Of a stretch of DNA of 64,000 bases, positions 27,905 to 35,413 are shown piece after piece. Each line of letters starts with the position of its first letter. Within the stretch, counting starts at the first letter, position 1. This stretch comes from Jaenimonas drosophilae (lineage: Eukaryota > Euglenozoa > Kinetoplastea > Trypanosomatida > Trypanosomatidae), in the NCBI GenBank assembly GCA_030849065.1, contig JASAON010001656.1:172536-236535 (forward strand). The letters are read 5' to 3'. A model generated the notes under the pieces. The model searched no databases, had not been told where the DNA came from, and was given only the letters and a program-made list of their open reading frames with translations. Position numbers and translations under genes: made by a program.

Positions 27905-30418
27905 CTACTGCGTAATGCTGCCATGCTGGGCAGATGGGGCGGACATGATCAGTGCCAGTTCTTGGGGGAGAAGCACCTTGGGGTAGCTCTGCTTGGCGAG
28001 GGCATCAGCGGCATTCACGCACCCATTGCTCGCCGTGCATCGCACCAAGAAGTCCCACAAGGCTGGAAGCAGCAGCTCGTCACTCTCAAAGCGTTGTTTG
28101 CTTCCATTCTTCGCGTGGCCGTGTGATGGGGTTGCCTCTCCATCCTCGTCCTCATCCTCATCATCGTCATCATCGTCCTTGGCAATGCTGCGAGAATCGC
28201 CCGTCACCCCGACCTGATGCCACCGCTCACAGACCGACTTGGCCTGCGTCAGATCCTCGAGCTCCAGCCTCCGCCTGCGATCTTCTGCGGAGTCCGCCCC
28301 CGGTGGCAGCCATCGCTGCTCCGTGTTGCGAGAGTCCAGCTGCTCCTTCACCACCGTACGTTGTGATTCCGCCTCATGTAGGCGCGTCCCCTCCAACGCC
28401 ACGAAGCTGACCGCCACCCCCGTCGCACCCGCTCGGCCGGTACGTCCGATTCGGTGAACGTAACGCGCGAGAGCCTCCTCCGCGGCAATGGTGGAGGAGG
28501 CCGACAAACGCAGCACCCATGGAAGGTCATAGTTAATCACCACACGCACCCCAGACACATCAAGGCCACGAGCCAGCAAATCGGTGGTAAGGAGCACACG
28601 TCGGCCGCCGCTCGCAAACGACCGCACGAGACGCGCACGCTCGGCCTGTGACATACTCGCGTGAACCACTGCAACGGAGGTGAGGTTGTCCAGCGTGGGT
28701 AATCGGCGTGCGCGTTGACGGGCCCTCGCATCGTCCTCCCACGTCTCTGCAAAATAGAGGCCCTTGGGTGCCTCCCCAACAAGGGAATCCACGTCGCCTC
28801 CCTCCTCGAGCAGATGGCGCAGCCGCGCTGCCTCACGCTGCATCTCCTCCTGAAGCGCATCGCAGGTTTGCCGTTCATTGGCAAAGACAATGATTGGGCT
28901 TTCTGCGTACACAAGCCACGTGATCAGGCGCTGGAACTTGGCGCGGTGGATGAGAGGATTGATGCGAGGGGAGGAAGCCACTCCGTCTTCATCGGTTGCG
29001 GAGGCGGCGTTGCGGCCACGCTTCCTTCCTGGTGATGAGTTGGTTGCTGTGTTGTTTGCTGATTCCTCTCCCTCCCCTTTGGCATCTTCCGCGCTGTCCT
29101 CCTCGTCATCGCACGCCACGACTTCGAAGCTTTGCCGGATAGATGCACAACGCTGTGGGGTACGAACCAGGATATATCCAGCGGGATTGAGGTATTGGCG
29201 GGCCAAGTTGGCACACGCCGCACTCCACGTGGCGGTAAACAGCAACGTCTGTCTGGACGCTGGGCACTTCTCGAGCACCTCCATGAGCGCCTCTTCCTGC
29301 TGCTCCTCAATGACACGATCCGCCTCATCAATCACCACGAGACTTGTGTTTCCCATGGACAGGTGGCGGTCGCTGAGTAGGGACCGTAATTGCCCAATGG
29401 TTCCCACCACAATGTGTGCTCCATGCGACAAGGCCTCCGTCTGTGCCTGGATTCCCTCCCCTCCCACCACCTTCACCACACGAAGCTCGGACAGCAAGTT
29501 GTGTGTCTTGCGGTAGGTCTCTTGCTCCGTCGGCGAGAGGCAACCAACCTCCTCCGCCTCCCACGTCGCGAGCTGTGGTGAGGATTTCCCTAGAAGGGCC
29601 TGCGTCTCCAGCACCACCTGCTCCGCAAGTTCACGTGTTGGCACCAGCACCACGGCAAAGGGCCCGTACGCCATGAGCTCCGTGTTCCCCAGCAGTTTGG
29701 GGCGATGACGTAGCACATCCACCAACAAGGGAAGGAGGTAGGCCGTCGTCTTGCCACTTCCCGTCTCCGCAACCCCCAAAATATCCACCGGCGAGCCATT
29801 CGCGGCATGGCGGTGCAGCGCGAGTGGGATCGCCTGAGCTTGAATTGCCGTCGGAAGGCTGTAGCGCTTGGCCACCACACAACCCAGAGCGTGCGGAAGA
29901 CCCTCGGCCTCCTCCCAGCAGCGCCAGGGACACACATGCTGAACAGAGCCTCGCAGCGCCTCCACCGCGGGAGCCACCGTCGTACCGGCGCGGCTGCGGA
30001 TGACCGGCTCGAGCTCAATCCCAACCTCCTCACGGAACACCGCCCAACGCGCGGCAGTCATCTCGGAAAGAGCAGAGGTAGTCCAGTGGTGCACCGCCGC
30101 CGGCGTGGAAGTCTGGCGGAGGGCGCGGCGGAGAAGCGGGTCCTTTGGGCCCACGCCACGACGGCCAAGCGCGAGATGGGAAGCAGCCACTGCAGGTGTT
30201 GCCGCAGGACGGTCGCCTGCACCAGACTCACTGCCATGCTTCTCCACACCTTGGCGCTGCAGCATCACTCGAAGTATAGGTGAAGGGGCCAACGATGGGG
30301 ACGCACGCACGGCGGGGGAGCACAGAGAGATCACATCGGCGCTACCATCGCGGAAGACGGTGTCCATCGCGGAGGATGGCCGCGATGGAATTCCCGTGAA
30401 GTTACGTGCCTGGGCCAT
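27905..30418 (-). CDS. PRP28: DEAD-box RNA helicase, PRP28/DDX23-like spliceosomal helicase
   Basis: An 837-residue helicase from the ATG at 30418. The stretch SEMTAARWAVFREEVGIELE followed by PVIRSRAG corresponds to the PRP28/DDX23 pre-core motif (EMTxRDWxIFREDxxI...PIRSW). Core motifs: Q motif YSLPTAIQAQAIPLAL, motif I GVAETGSGKT (AETGSGKT is typical of PRP28), PTRELAEQV, VIDEADRVIE (DEAD), FTAT in place of SAT, TTDLLARGLDVS and YVHRIGRTGRAG. PRP28 displaces U1 from the 5' splice site in favour of U6. Oddities: motif Ib reads TIGQ where TPGR is usual, and a charged or acidic Ser/Asn-rich insertion lies between the two RecA lobes (about residues 440-480). The C-terminus has an acidic run of D/E. 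Confidence 0.82.
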   Translation of the reverse strand: MAQARNFTGIPSRPSSAMDTVFRDGSADVISLCSPAVRASPSLAPSPILRVMLQRQGVEKHGSESGAGDRPAATPAVAASHLALGRRGVGPKDPLLRRALRQTSTPAAVHHWTTSALSEMTAARWAVFREEVGIELEPVIRSRAGTTVAPAVEALRGSVQHVCPWRCWEEAEGLPHALGCVVAKRYSLPTAIQAQAIPLALHRHAANGSPVDILGVAETGSGKTTAYLLPLLVDVLRHRPKLLGNTELMAYGPFAVVLVPTRELAEQVVLETQALLGKSSPQLATWEAEEVGCLSPTEQETYRKTHNLLSELRVVKVVGGEGIQAQTEALSHGAHIVVGTIGQLRSLLSDRHLSMGNTSLVVIDEADRVIEEQQEEALMEVLEKCPASRQTLLFTATWSAACANLARQYLNPAGYILVRTPQRCASIRQSFEVVACDDEEDSAEDAKGEGEESANNTATNSSPGRKRGRNAASATDEDGVASSPRINPLIHRAKFQRLITWLVYAESPIIVFANERQTCDALQEEMQREAARLRHLLEEGGDVDSLVGEAPKGLYFAETWEDDARARQRARRLPTLDNLTSVAVVHASMSQAERARLVRSFASGGRRVLLTTDLLARGLDVSGVRVVINYDLPWVLRLSASSTIAAEEALARYVHRIGRTGRAGATGVAVSFVALEGTRLHEAESQRTVVKEQLDSRNTEQRWLPPGADSAEDRRRRLELEDLTQAKSVCERWHQVGVTGDSRSIAKDDDDDDEDEDEDGEATPSHGHAKNGSKQRFESDELLLPALWDFLVRCTASNGCVNAADALAKQSYPKVLLPQELALIMSAPSAQHGSITQ

Positions 30419-31193
30419 GTCAAGCAAGTGTTGATCTCCGTCGTGTTAACCCAATCTTCCGCGTGCAGCTTACAAGTGCTACTAATTGAGCCGAAAATGT
30501 GAAACAAAAGGAGGGAAATTGTCACGATGGATGTGAAGCAACCAAACAACATGCAGTTCTCAGATGCGTTCGCAGCAATCTGCCCTCAATGAGATCTTGG
30601 CAACTAGATACACACGTGGTTCCGGAAGCTGCAATGAGCATCCTTAACGAACTGCTCGCTTCCACTGTACATCACTCTGCATCCGTAGTGTGGCGTAAGG
30701 AGGTTAATGGCAGTCAAAAAAAAAAAAAAACCACCGTCCAGGCACAGGAGAAGGCATCACTCTCCACTCTTATTCAACGTATGCCAACAGATTATGAAGC
30801 AAAAAAACCTCAGATAAAAAAAAACAGAAGAAGTTAGCGAACCAACACACCAACATAGACATGTGCTCATCTTGACCAGGTGTATATAATCCACGTATAA
30901 TGAAACCACTCATAATGAAACCGCTTGTCATTGACAACGAATTTGTTCACTTGCATTTTCCTGATTATGCACGTGAGTGCATATAAATTTGTCGTGTGTT
31001 ATGGGAAGGAACCGCTAGGGCACACGAGCGTCCGTTCATCTCCGCTGCGAAGCGTCGTCGTCACCAACGAGGCGGCAAGCCACATCGTCGTCAGTCTGTC
31101 ACGTTGAACGCTCCCATGGAGAGCATTCAGGGAGACGGCGATCGTCAAAACTATTCCTACTTGAAGGCTGCATGAACATTGAAGGCGTTCGCA
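30419..31193. other. Intergenic region upstream of the helicase
   Basis: No gene seen in 0.77 kb. A pyrimidine-rich tract with AG at 30482-30483 serves the helicase (about 64 nt leader). An A12 run is at about 30718-30730. An AT-rich stretch at about 30880-30930 holds two adjacent 15-bp near-repeats (30897-30911 and 30912-30926, 13 of 15 matching). It includes the 3' UTR of the Cys-rich membrane gene. Confidence 0.5.
30482..30518 (-). promoter_or_regulatory. Trans-splice acceptor for the PRP28-like helicase
   Basis: The minus strand has TTTCCCTCCTTTTGTTTCAC and further T-rich sequence ending in AATTAG (AG at 30482-30483). This supports the ATG at 30418 over the upstream TTG. Confidence 0.5.
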
Positions 31194-33332
31194 TTAGACC
31201 GAGTCCGCAGCATCCGAGGGAGCGATCGCTCCGGCTGATGGGCTCTCTTGTCCGGCCGGTGGAGCTTCGATCATCTCTTCCACCACATCACGATGGCCGT
31301 GCCTTGACACGGAGTGGCGACGGCGATGGCCACCTTTCCCGCTTGCACTTCTACGACGGGAACGATGATGGTCATGAGCGTGGTGGTGGTGATGGGACCG
31401 GCTGCCATCCGTACTTTTGTTTCGCGTTGGAAGGGACCCTTCCAATGCGTCAGGCACATCCTTGTTCTCTGAAACACCAACCTCGTGAGGTGGGGGACTA
31501 CCACTACGAGAGGCGCCCTCTCCACGTCTCGAATGACGCCGGCTGCGGTTGTGCTCGTGGTTATGATGACTGCGGCTACGGCCGTGGCTGTGACTCATAC
31601 GGCGGGACTTCACTCTGCTTCCACGTTTGTCAAGTTCGTCATTGTCCTTGGACTTCTCCATAGAATGCTCTCCACTCCCTTTTGTTGTCACCTCCTTCTG
31701 GAGCTCCTCTGTAGCCATGGGAATAGTTGGGCTCGTTGACGCAGTTGTCATAACTGGCGGCATCGTTGGGGGCATCATGCCCATGCTCATACTCATGTTC
31801 ATGCCGGGCATCATCATGCCGTACATCTGCTGCTGCCACTGCATGCGCATGGCATTCAGGGCAGTCATCTCAGGATCGCGGTCCACAGTCGGGTCCGGCG
31901 CACAGCAGCAGCTGTTGAAGAACGGCATCTCAGAGCCCGTCAGCATTACCCACGACTGTCGCGAGAAGCCAAGGCGCTTCAAGTCCTGGAAGTCCATGAA
32001 GAACATGTCCGTACGGATGCAGCCAGGAAGCTGCGATAGAGGGAGGGCAGGGCGGAACCGCTCAACACCCTGCTTGCACGTGCAGCGGATCAGCAGCCAC
32101 GGCAGAAGCCCAATCAGCCACACCGCAAACTCAAGAATGGGGTTCACAATCGGCCATGCCAGCATCACAAGTGCAAGCACAACGGACAGCAGGTACATGT
32201 TCGTGAAGCCACCCCAGAACGAGTTCAGCTTGCCACTCGTCCCACTCGAGTAGAAACTGCTGTACGTGAAGACAGACATCAGCAACGACACTCCCCACCC
32301 AAGCGCAGCAATTCCGCAGCCCAGCCACGCCATGCGCATGAATTCGTAGAACGGCGTGTCATACACCTCCACACCGCAGCACGAGCAGCACCCACCAGAC
32401 TGCTGCGCAATCAGCGCCTGCTGGTACTCGGCCATGAACGTCTGCTGCTCCATCGGGCTCATCTTCATGAACTCCTCCTGCTTCTGTGGCGTCAGCTCAA
32501 GCGATGCGCTGTTCTTCACTTGGCGGCGCTGGATATTCACAAGTATAGCGTACACAAGCGCAATGAACGAAATCACAACAGCTACAGCGTACATTGCCAT
32601 CTGCGACGTGTTCCAGTAGCCAAGCTGGGAAACAAACACGTTCGCGTTCAGGTTCTGCTCCAGGCACAGCGTGCCACTCCCAATCACACTGGCAGTCGTG
32701 CAAGGTGGTGTCTTTCCATCATCGCTCTTACTTTCGTTCTTCCACTTGATCATGGACTGAATCGCAGACTCCAGTTCAGTTGCATCAGTCACGTCAAAGT
32801 ACTTGATGATGTCACCGTTCCCAGAGACAATGATCACAATGAGGCCCACAAGGTAACCCACAAACACAAGGAACATCATCACGAACGTCCAGTCGCAGCA
32901 GCTGTAGAAGCACTCAAGGCAGCTGGGCTGGCCAGGCATCGGTGCAGGGCAGCAATAAGGGTCCAAGGCCATCCCGTTCATCCCGCAACCCATGCAGCAC
33001 GTCCCACAGCAGTTCCCGCAGTTCGCACAGTTCATCCCAGCGGCGCCACAGCAGCAAGGGCAGCAGTTGCCACATGCACCGCAGTTGCCGCATGAGTTGG
33101 GCTGCATCATCATGGGGTTCGAGCCCATCATCATCATCCCTGGAGGTACCCCCGACATGGTATTTCCGGGCGTCCATGTGCCCGATGGCTGTGGGCTGAT
33201 ACCCTGCGGGTACCAGTTGTTAGGGAGCGACTGGACTGGGTGTTCAGTCTCGGTTTGCGAGAAGCTAGCCTCATGAGGGCTATGGGGAGGTTGGGAATGG
33301 CGGCGCCGTGGAGTAGTTCGGCGGGTTGGCAT
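31194..33332 (-). CDS. Unrecognised Cys-rich multi-pass membrane protein, copy A
   Basis: A 712-residue protein from the ATG at 33332 (the frame is open further to a GTG). Residues 1-37 are a basic, His/Ser/Pro-rich head unique to this copy. From residue 38 to about 525 it is nearly identical to copy B (35414-37519). The core starts NNWYPQGISPQPSGTW, then a Met/Cys-rich stretch with CGNCGACGNCCPCCC and about 21 Cys in 66 residues, then about five membrane segments (roughly 149-170, 246-267, 334-356, 377-397, 399-416), and a second small CCSCC cluster near residue 315. The tail from 526 is Arg/Ser/His/Lys-rich, with runs such as SRSHHNHEHNRSRRHSRR. I do not recognise the family. The Cys clusters could bind metal or be lipid-modified. 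The tail could be a phosphorylated or nucleic-acid-binding disordered arm. Confidence 0.82.
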   Translation of the reverse strand: MPTRRTTPRRRHSQPPHSPHEASFSQTETEHPVQSLPNNWYPQGISPQPSGTWTPGNTMSGVPPGMMMMGSNPMMMQPNSCGNCGACGNCCPCCCGAAGMNCANCGNCCGTCCMGCGMNGMALDPYCCPAPMPGQPSCLECFYSCCDWTFVMMFLVFVGYLVGLIVIIVSGNGDIIKYFDVTDATELESAIQSMIKWKNESKSDDGKTPPCTTASVIGSGTLCLEQNLNANVFVSQLGYWNTSQMAMYAVAVVISFIALVYAILVNIQRRQVKNSASLELTPQKQEEFMKMSPMEQQTFMAEYQQALIAQQSGGCCSCCGVEVYDTPFYEFMRMAWLGCGIAALGWGVSLLMSVFTYSSFYSSGTSGKLNSFWGGFTNMYLLSVVLALVMLAWPIVNPILEFAVWLIGLLPWLLIRCTCKQGVERFRPALPLSQLPGCIRTDMFFMDFQDLKRLGFSRQSWVMLTGSEMPFFNSCCCAPDPTVDRDPEMTALNAMRMQWQQQMYGMMMPGMNMSMSMGMMPPTMPPVMTTASTSPTIPMATEELQKEVTTKGSGEHSMEKSKDNDELDKRGSRVKSRRMSHSHGRSRSHHNHEHNRSRRHSRRGEGASRSGSPPPHEVGVSENKDVPDALEGSLPTRNKSTDGSRSHHHHHAHDHHRSRRRSASGKGGHRRRHSVSRHGHRDVVEEMIEAPPAGQESPSAGAIAPSDAADSV
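31758..33221 (-). repeat. Near-identical core, copy A of a 1,464-bp intragenic repeat
   Basis: This stretch matches 35945-37408 at a fixed offset of 4,187 with no indel. I saw only three differences, all near the 5' side of the genes (33144, 33201, 33207). Both borders lie inside the coding sequences. Confidence 0.9.
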
Positions 33333-33656
33333 ATCAGCACACGTTGAGGGGGGAGGGGGTGTTAATTGGGTAGGGAAGCTATGAGGTTCAAATGACACTG
33401 GTGACTATGGGAGAGGTGAAGCTACGGGTACAAGTGTGGCTTCGTACGCGAAAAAAAGAATAAAAGAAGAGAATGTCGGACGCAAATAGTTCAAGTTGGT
33501 TCACATTGAGAACAAAACAAGCATGAATGGGGCGGTAGTACTTCATGGATAGAAAACCAATGGTTGGGAACCATTAGAGAATGTGTGCAATTAGCTTGAT
33601 TGCTTGCACAGCAACAACAAGCATGTGCACTTCCCTAGGCGGCCAATCATCGTCCG
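33333..33656. other. Intergenic region upstream of copy A
   Basis: No gene seen. It holds the copy A splice acceptor and the 3' UTR of the split-barrel-like gene. Confidence 0.5.
33440..33477 (-). promoter_or_regulatory. Trans-splice acceptor for membrane protein copy A
   Basis: The minus strand has CATTCTCTTCTTTTATTCTT and a T-run ending at AG 33440-33441, about 107 nt before the ATG at 33332. Confidence 0.55.
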
Positions 33657-34892
33657 TTAAATGTGGCGGTACTCGAAATCCTCCGGGTTCATACCCGCAT
33701 CCTCCACGCTACTGTTGCTCTGTGACACCTCTGGTGCGCCAAGCTTGGTGAGACCTCGCACCCACCACTCCATCTCCTGCTCCGTCTTGATGCACTGGTT
33801 CTTTCCAAACTCCAGGCGAAGCTCCGACCACTCCTCACGAACTTGGCCGTTCTTCCCCGCAAAGTTCTCCTGCGTTCCCATTGCCCACAGGCCGTTGCAA
33901 TCAATCTCAAATATGAAGGCGTTGGTGAGCTTCAGGCTGAAGTTCATGTTCAGCGACGGCACCAGCTTCTGACGAGCGAGGTTGAGCATGCGCATGAAGC
34001 GCATTGAGGAGCGGCAGAGTGGGTCCGCCTCGGCAAAGTTGGGCTCCCACATACGATGTTGGTCACCAGCCATGCCCGTCCACAGCTTCATCTCCGGTTT
34101 GACACGGAGTACGGTGAAGACCTCGGGCTTGATGACGTAAATCGGGCGTTCCTCATCTTCCTTTGCGGATGGATTCCGCTCGCGGTCCTGAAACTTGGAG
34201 CGCCAATCGCTGCTGCTCATGCGGCGCATGCGCTTCTCGTCCTCCTCACGAATCCGCTGCTCGATGCGCACCTCCTCATCTTGTGTTTTGCTGGCCTTTT
34301 TCTCCCACATATCTTGGGCGATGGAGTGAATGATGGGGTGGCGTGAGAAGGTGCTCTCCCACGCCTCGGCGAGAAGATCACCGGACAAGACCTCCGCCGG
34401 TCCGCTTAACATGCCGCGTGGTGGCAGCGTTCCCAGCTGCTGAAACCACTGGAAGAGCTGTGGATCGGTGTGGCCAAACATGAAGCTGACCTTTTGGCAG
34501 TCCAGCACATTGCGAGCATGAACAGAACTTGCGGGTACAGCAACGAGCAAGCTCCAGTCACTCTCACCAGAGAACTTGTGCAGCGCATGGGGCTGCAAGT
34601 CACTCTTCACCGGCGAGGCATTAGAGCCCCCGGCGGAGCTTCCTCCAGCTGCCTCTCCACTTGCCTGCCCCTTTCCTGAGCCGGCACTATCGGTTAAGCT
34701 TGTGAAGGACGTTGCACCGCTCTTCTTGAGCGTCGTCATGTTAGAGCTCGTCAGCTGCCCAAGACGGTAGGTCCACAGGGCGTTGCTGAAGCGTTGCTCG
34801 TGGGAGCTCCCCACATTGGATGGAACCTTTGTTTTTAGCGCACGTCCCGCCACTCCATGCGTAAAGGGAATTCTGGATGGTCCGCCGGCCAT
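33657..34892 (-). CDS. Flavin split-barrel-like protein (PNPOx-type fold, tentative)
   Basis: A 411-residue protein starting MAGGPSRIPFTHGV. After a Ser/Gly-rich segment, residues about 100-180 (FSGESDWSLLVAVPASSVHA, then NVLDCQKVSFMFGHTDP and RGMLSGPAEVLSGDLL) resemble the FMN-binding split barrel of pyridoxamine-phosphate-oxidase-like and HugZ-like proteins, with strand, helix and DPxxFxxF features. A charged coiled stretch (KKASKTQDEEVRIEQRIREE) follows, then YVIKPEVFTVLRVKPEMKLW, as in the second half of these barrels. The C-terminus has a separate globular region to FEYRHI. Flavin use cannot be shown. It sits between the two copies of the Cys-rich membrane gene, but no functional link is evident. 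The ATG lies 28 nt downstream of an AG acceptor (34920-34921). Confidence 0.62.
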   Translation of the reverse strand: MAGGPSRIPFTHGVAGRALKTKVPSNVGSSHEQRFSNALWTYRLGQLTSSNMTTLKKSGATSFTSLTDSAGSGKGQASGEAAGGSSAGGSNASPVKSDLQPHALHKFSGESDWSLLVAVPASSVHARNVLDCQKVSFMFGHTDPQLFQWFQQLGTLPPRGMLSGPAEVLSGDLLAEAWESTFSRHPIIHSIAQDMWEKKASKTQDEEVRIEQRIREEDEKRMRRMSSSDWRSKFQDRERNPSAKEDEERPIYVIKPEVFTVLRVKPEMKLWTGMAGDQHRMWEPNFAEADPLCRSSMRFMRMLNLARQKLVPSLNMNFSLKLTNAFIFEIDCNGLWAMGTQENFAGKNGQVREEWSELRLEFGKNQCIKTEQEMEWWVRGLTKLGAPEVSQSNSSVEDAGMNPEDFEYRHI

Positions 34893-35413
34893 CTGAGAGC
34901 GTCCTTTGTAGAGATGGTCCTATTCACATTCAAACAAAAGGAAAGAGGCAGCAGAGTGGCACAGCAGGCATGAAACACATCTTGTACCATGAGCAAAGCA
35001 CACACGGTACATCCATTCATCACGTTGTTCACAGCGATGACACTCATCACACTCCAAATTCCCACTAGCAAGCATATCGCACAGGAACGAAGAAAAATAA
35101 AAGTGAAACGTCTTCATGTGTTCTCCGAGATTAGAAGGAGCGCCACATATCGAACCGTCCGCTGAATGCCAAAGATCAACAGGAACACAACGACGTTCAG
35201 CTACACACGATGCATCACATCGGCAAACAACAGAAACAGCTTCGCTCACTCTATGCCTTCTATCACGTCAAAGCGCCCTCTATTCGGTTTATGGGGGGGC
35301 AGGGCATAGACCCTAAGCCATACAATTGGAACCACGAAAGCCAATCATCATCTGGTTGCGCACTCTGCATCACTGCTGCAATGCAGCAATGAGGTTTCTA
35401 CTTCAAGTGCAAA
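34893..35413. other. Intergenic region upstream of the split-barrel-like gene
   Basis: No gene seen. It contains an acceptor close to the ATG (pyrimidine tract at 34922-34950, AG at 34920-34921) and the 3' UTR of membrane copy B. It shows no similarity to the flank of copy A that I could see. Confidence 0.5.
34920..34950 (-). promoter_or_regulatory. Trans-splice acceptor for the split-barrel-like gene
   Basis: Minus-strand tract TGCCTCTTTCCTTTTGTTTG is followed by GAATAG; the leader to the ATG is about 28 nt. Confidence 0.55.

Noticed and set aside
31627..32253. Long plus-strand open frames opposite the Cys-rich membrane genes (208 codons here and 213 codons at 35799-36440)
   Set aside because: They are antisense shadows of conserved, GC-biased codons; both copies share them only because the sense strand is shared.
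31194..33332. Possible CRISPR or bacterial mobile element
   Set aside because: No short regularly spaced repeats, transposase or inverted terminal repeats are present; the repetition is protein-coding and eukaryotic in character.
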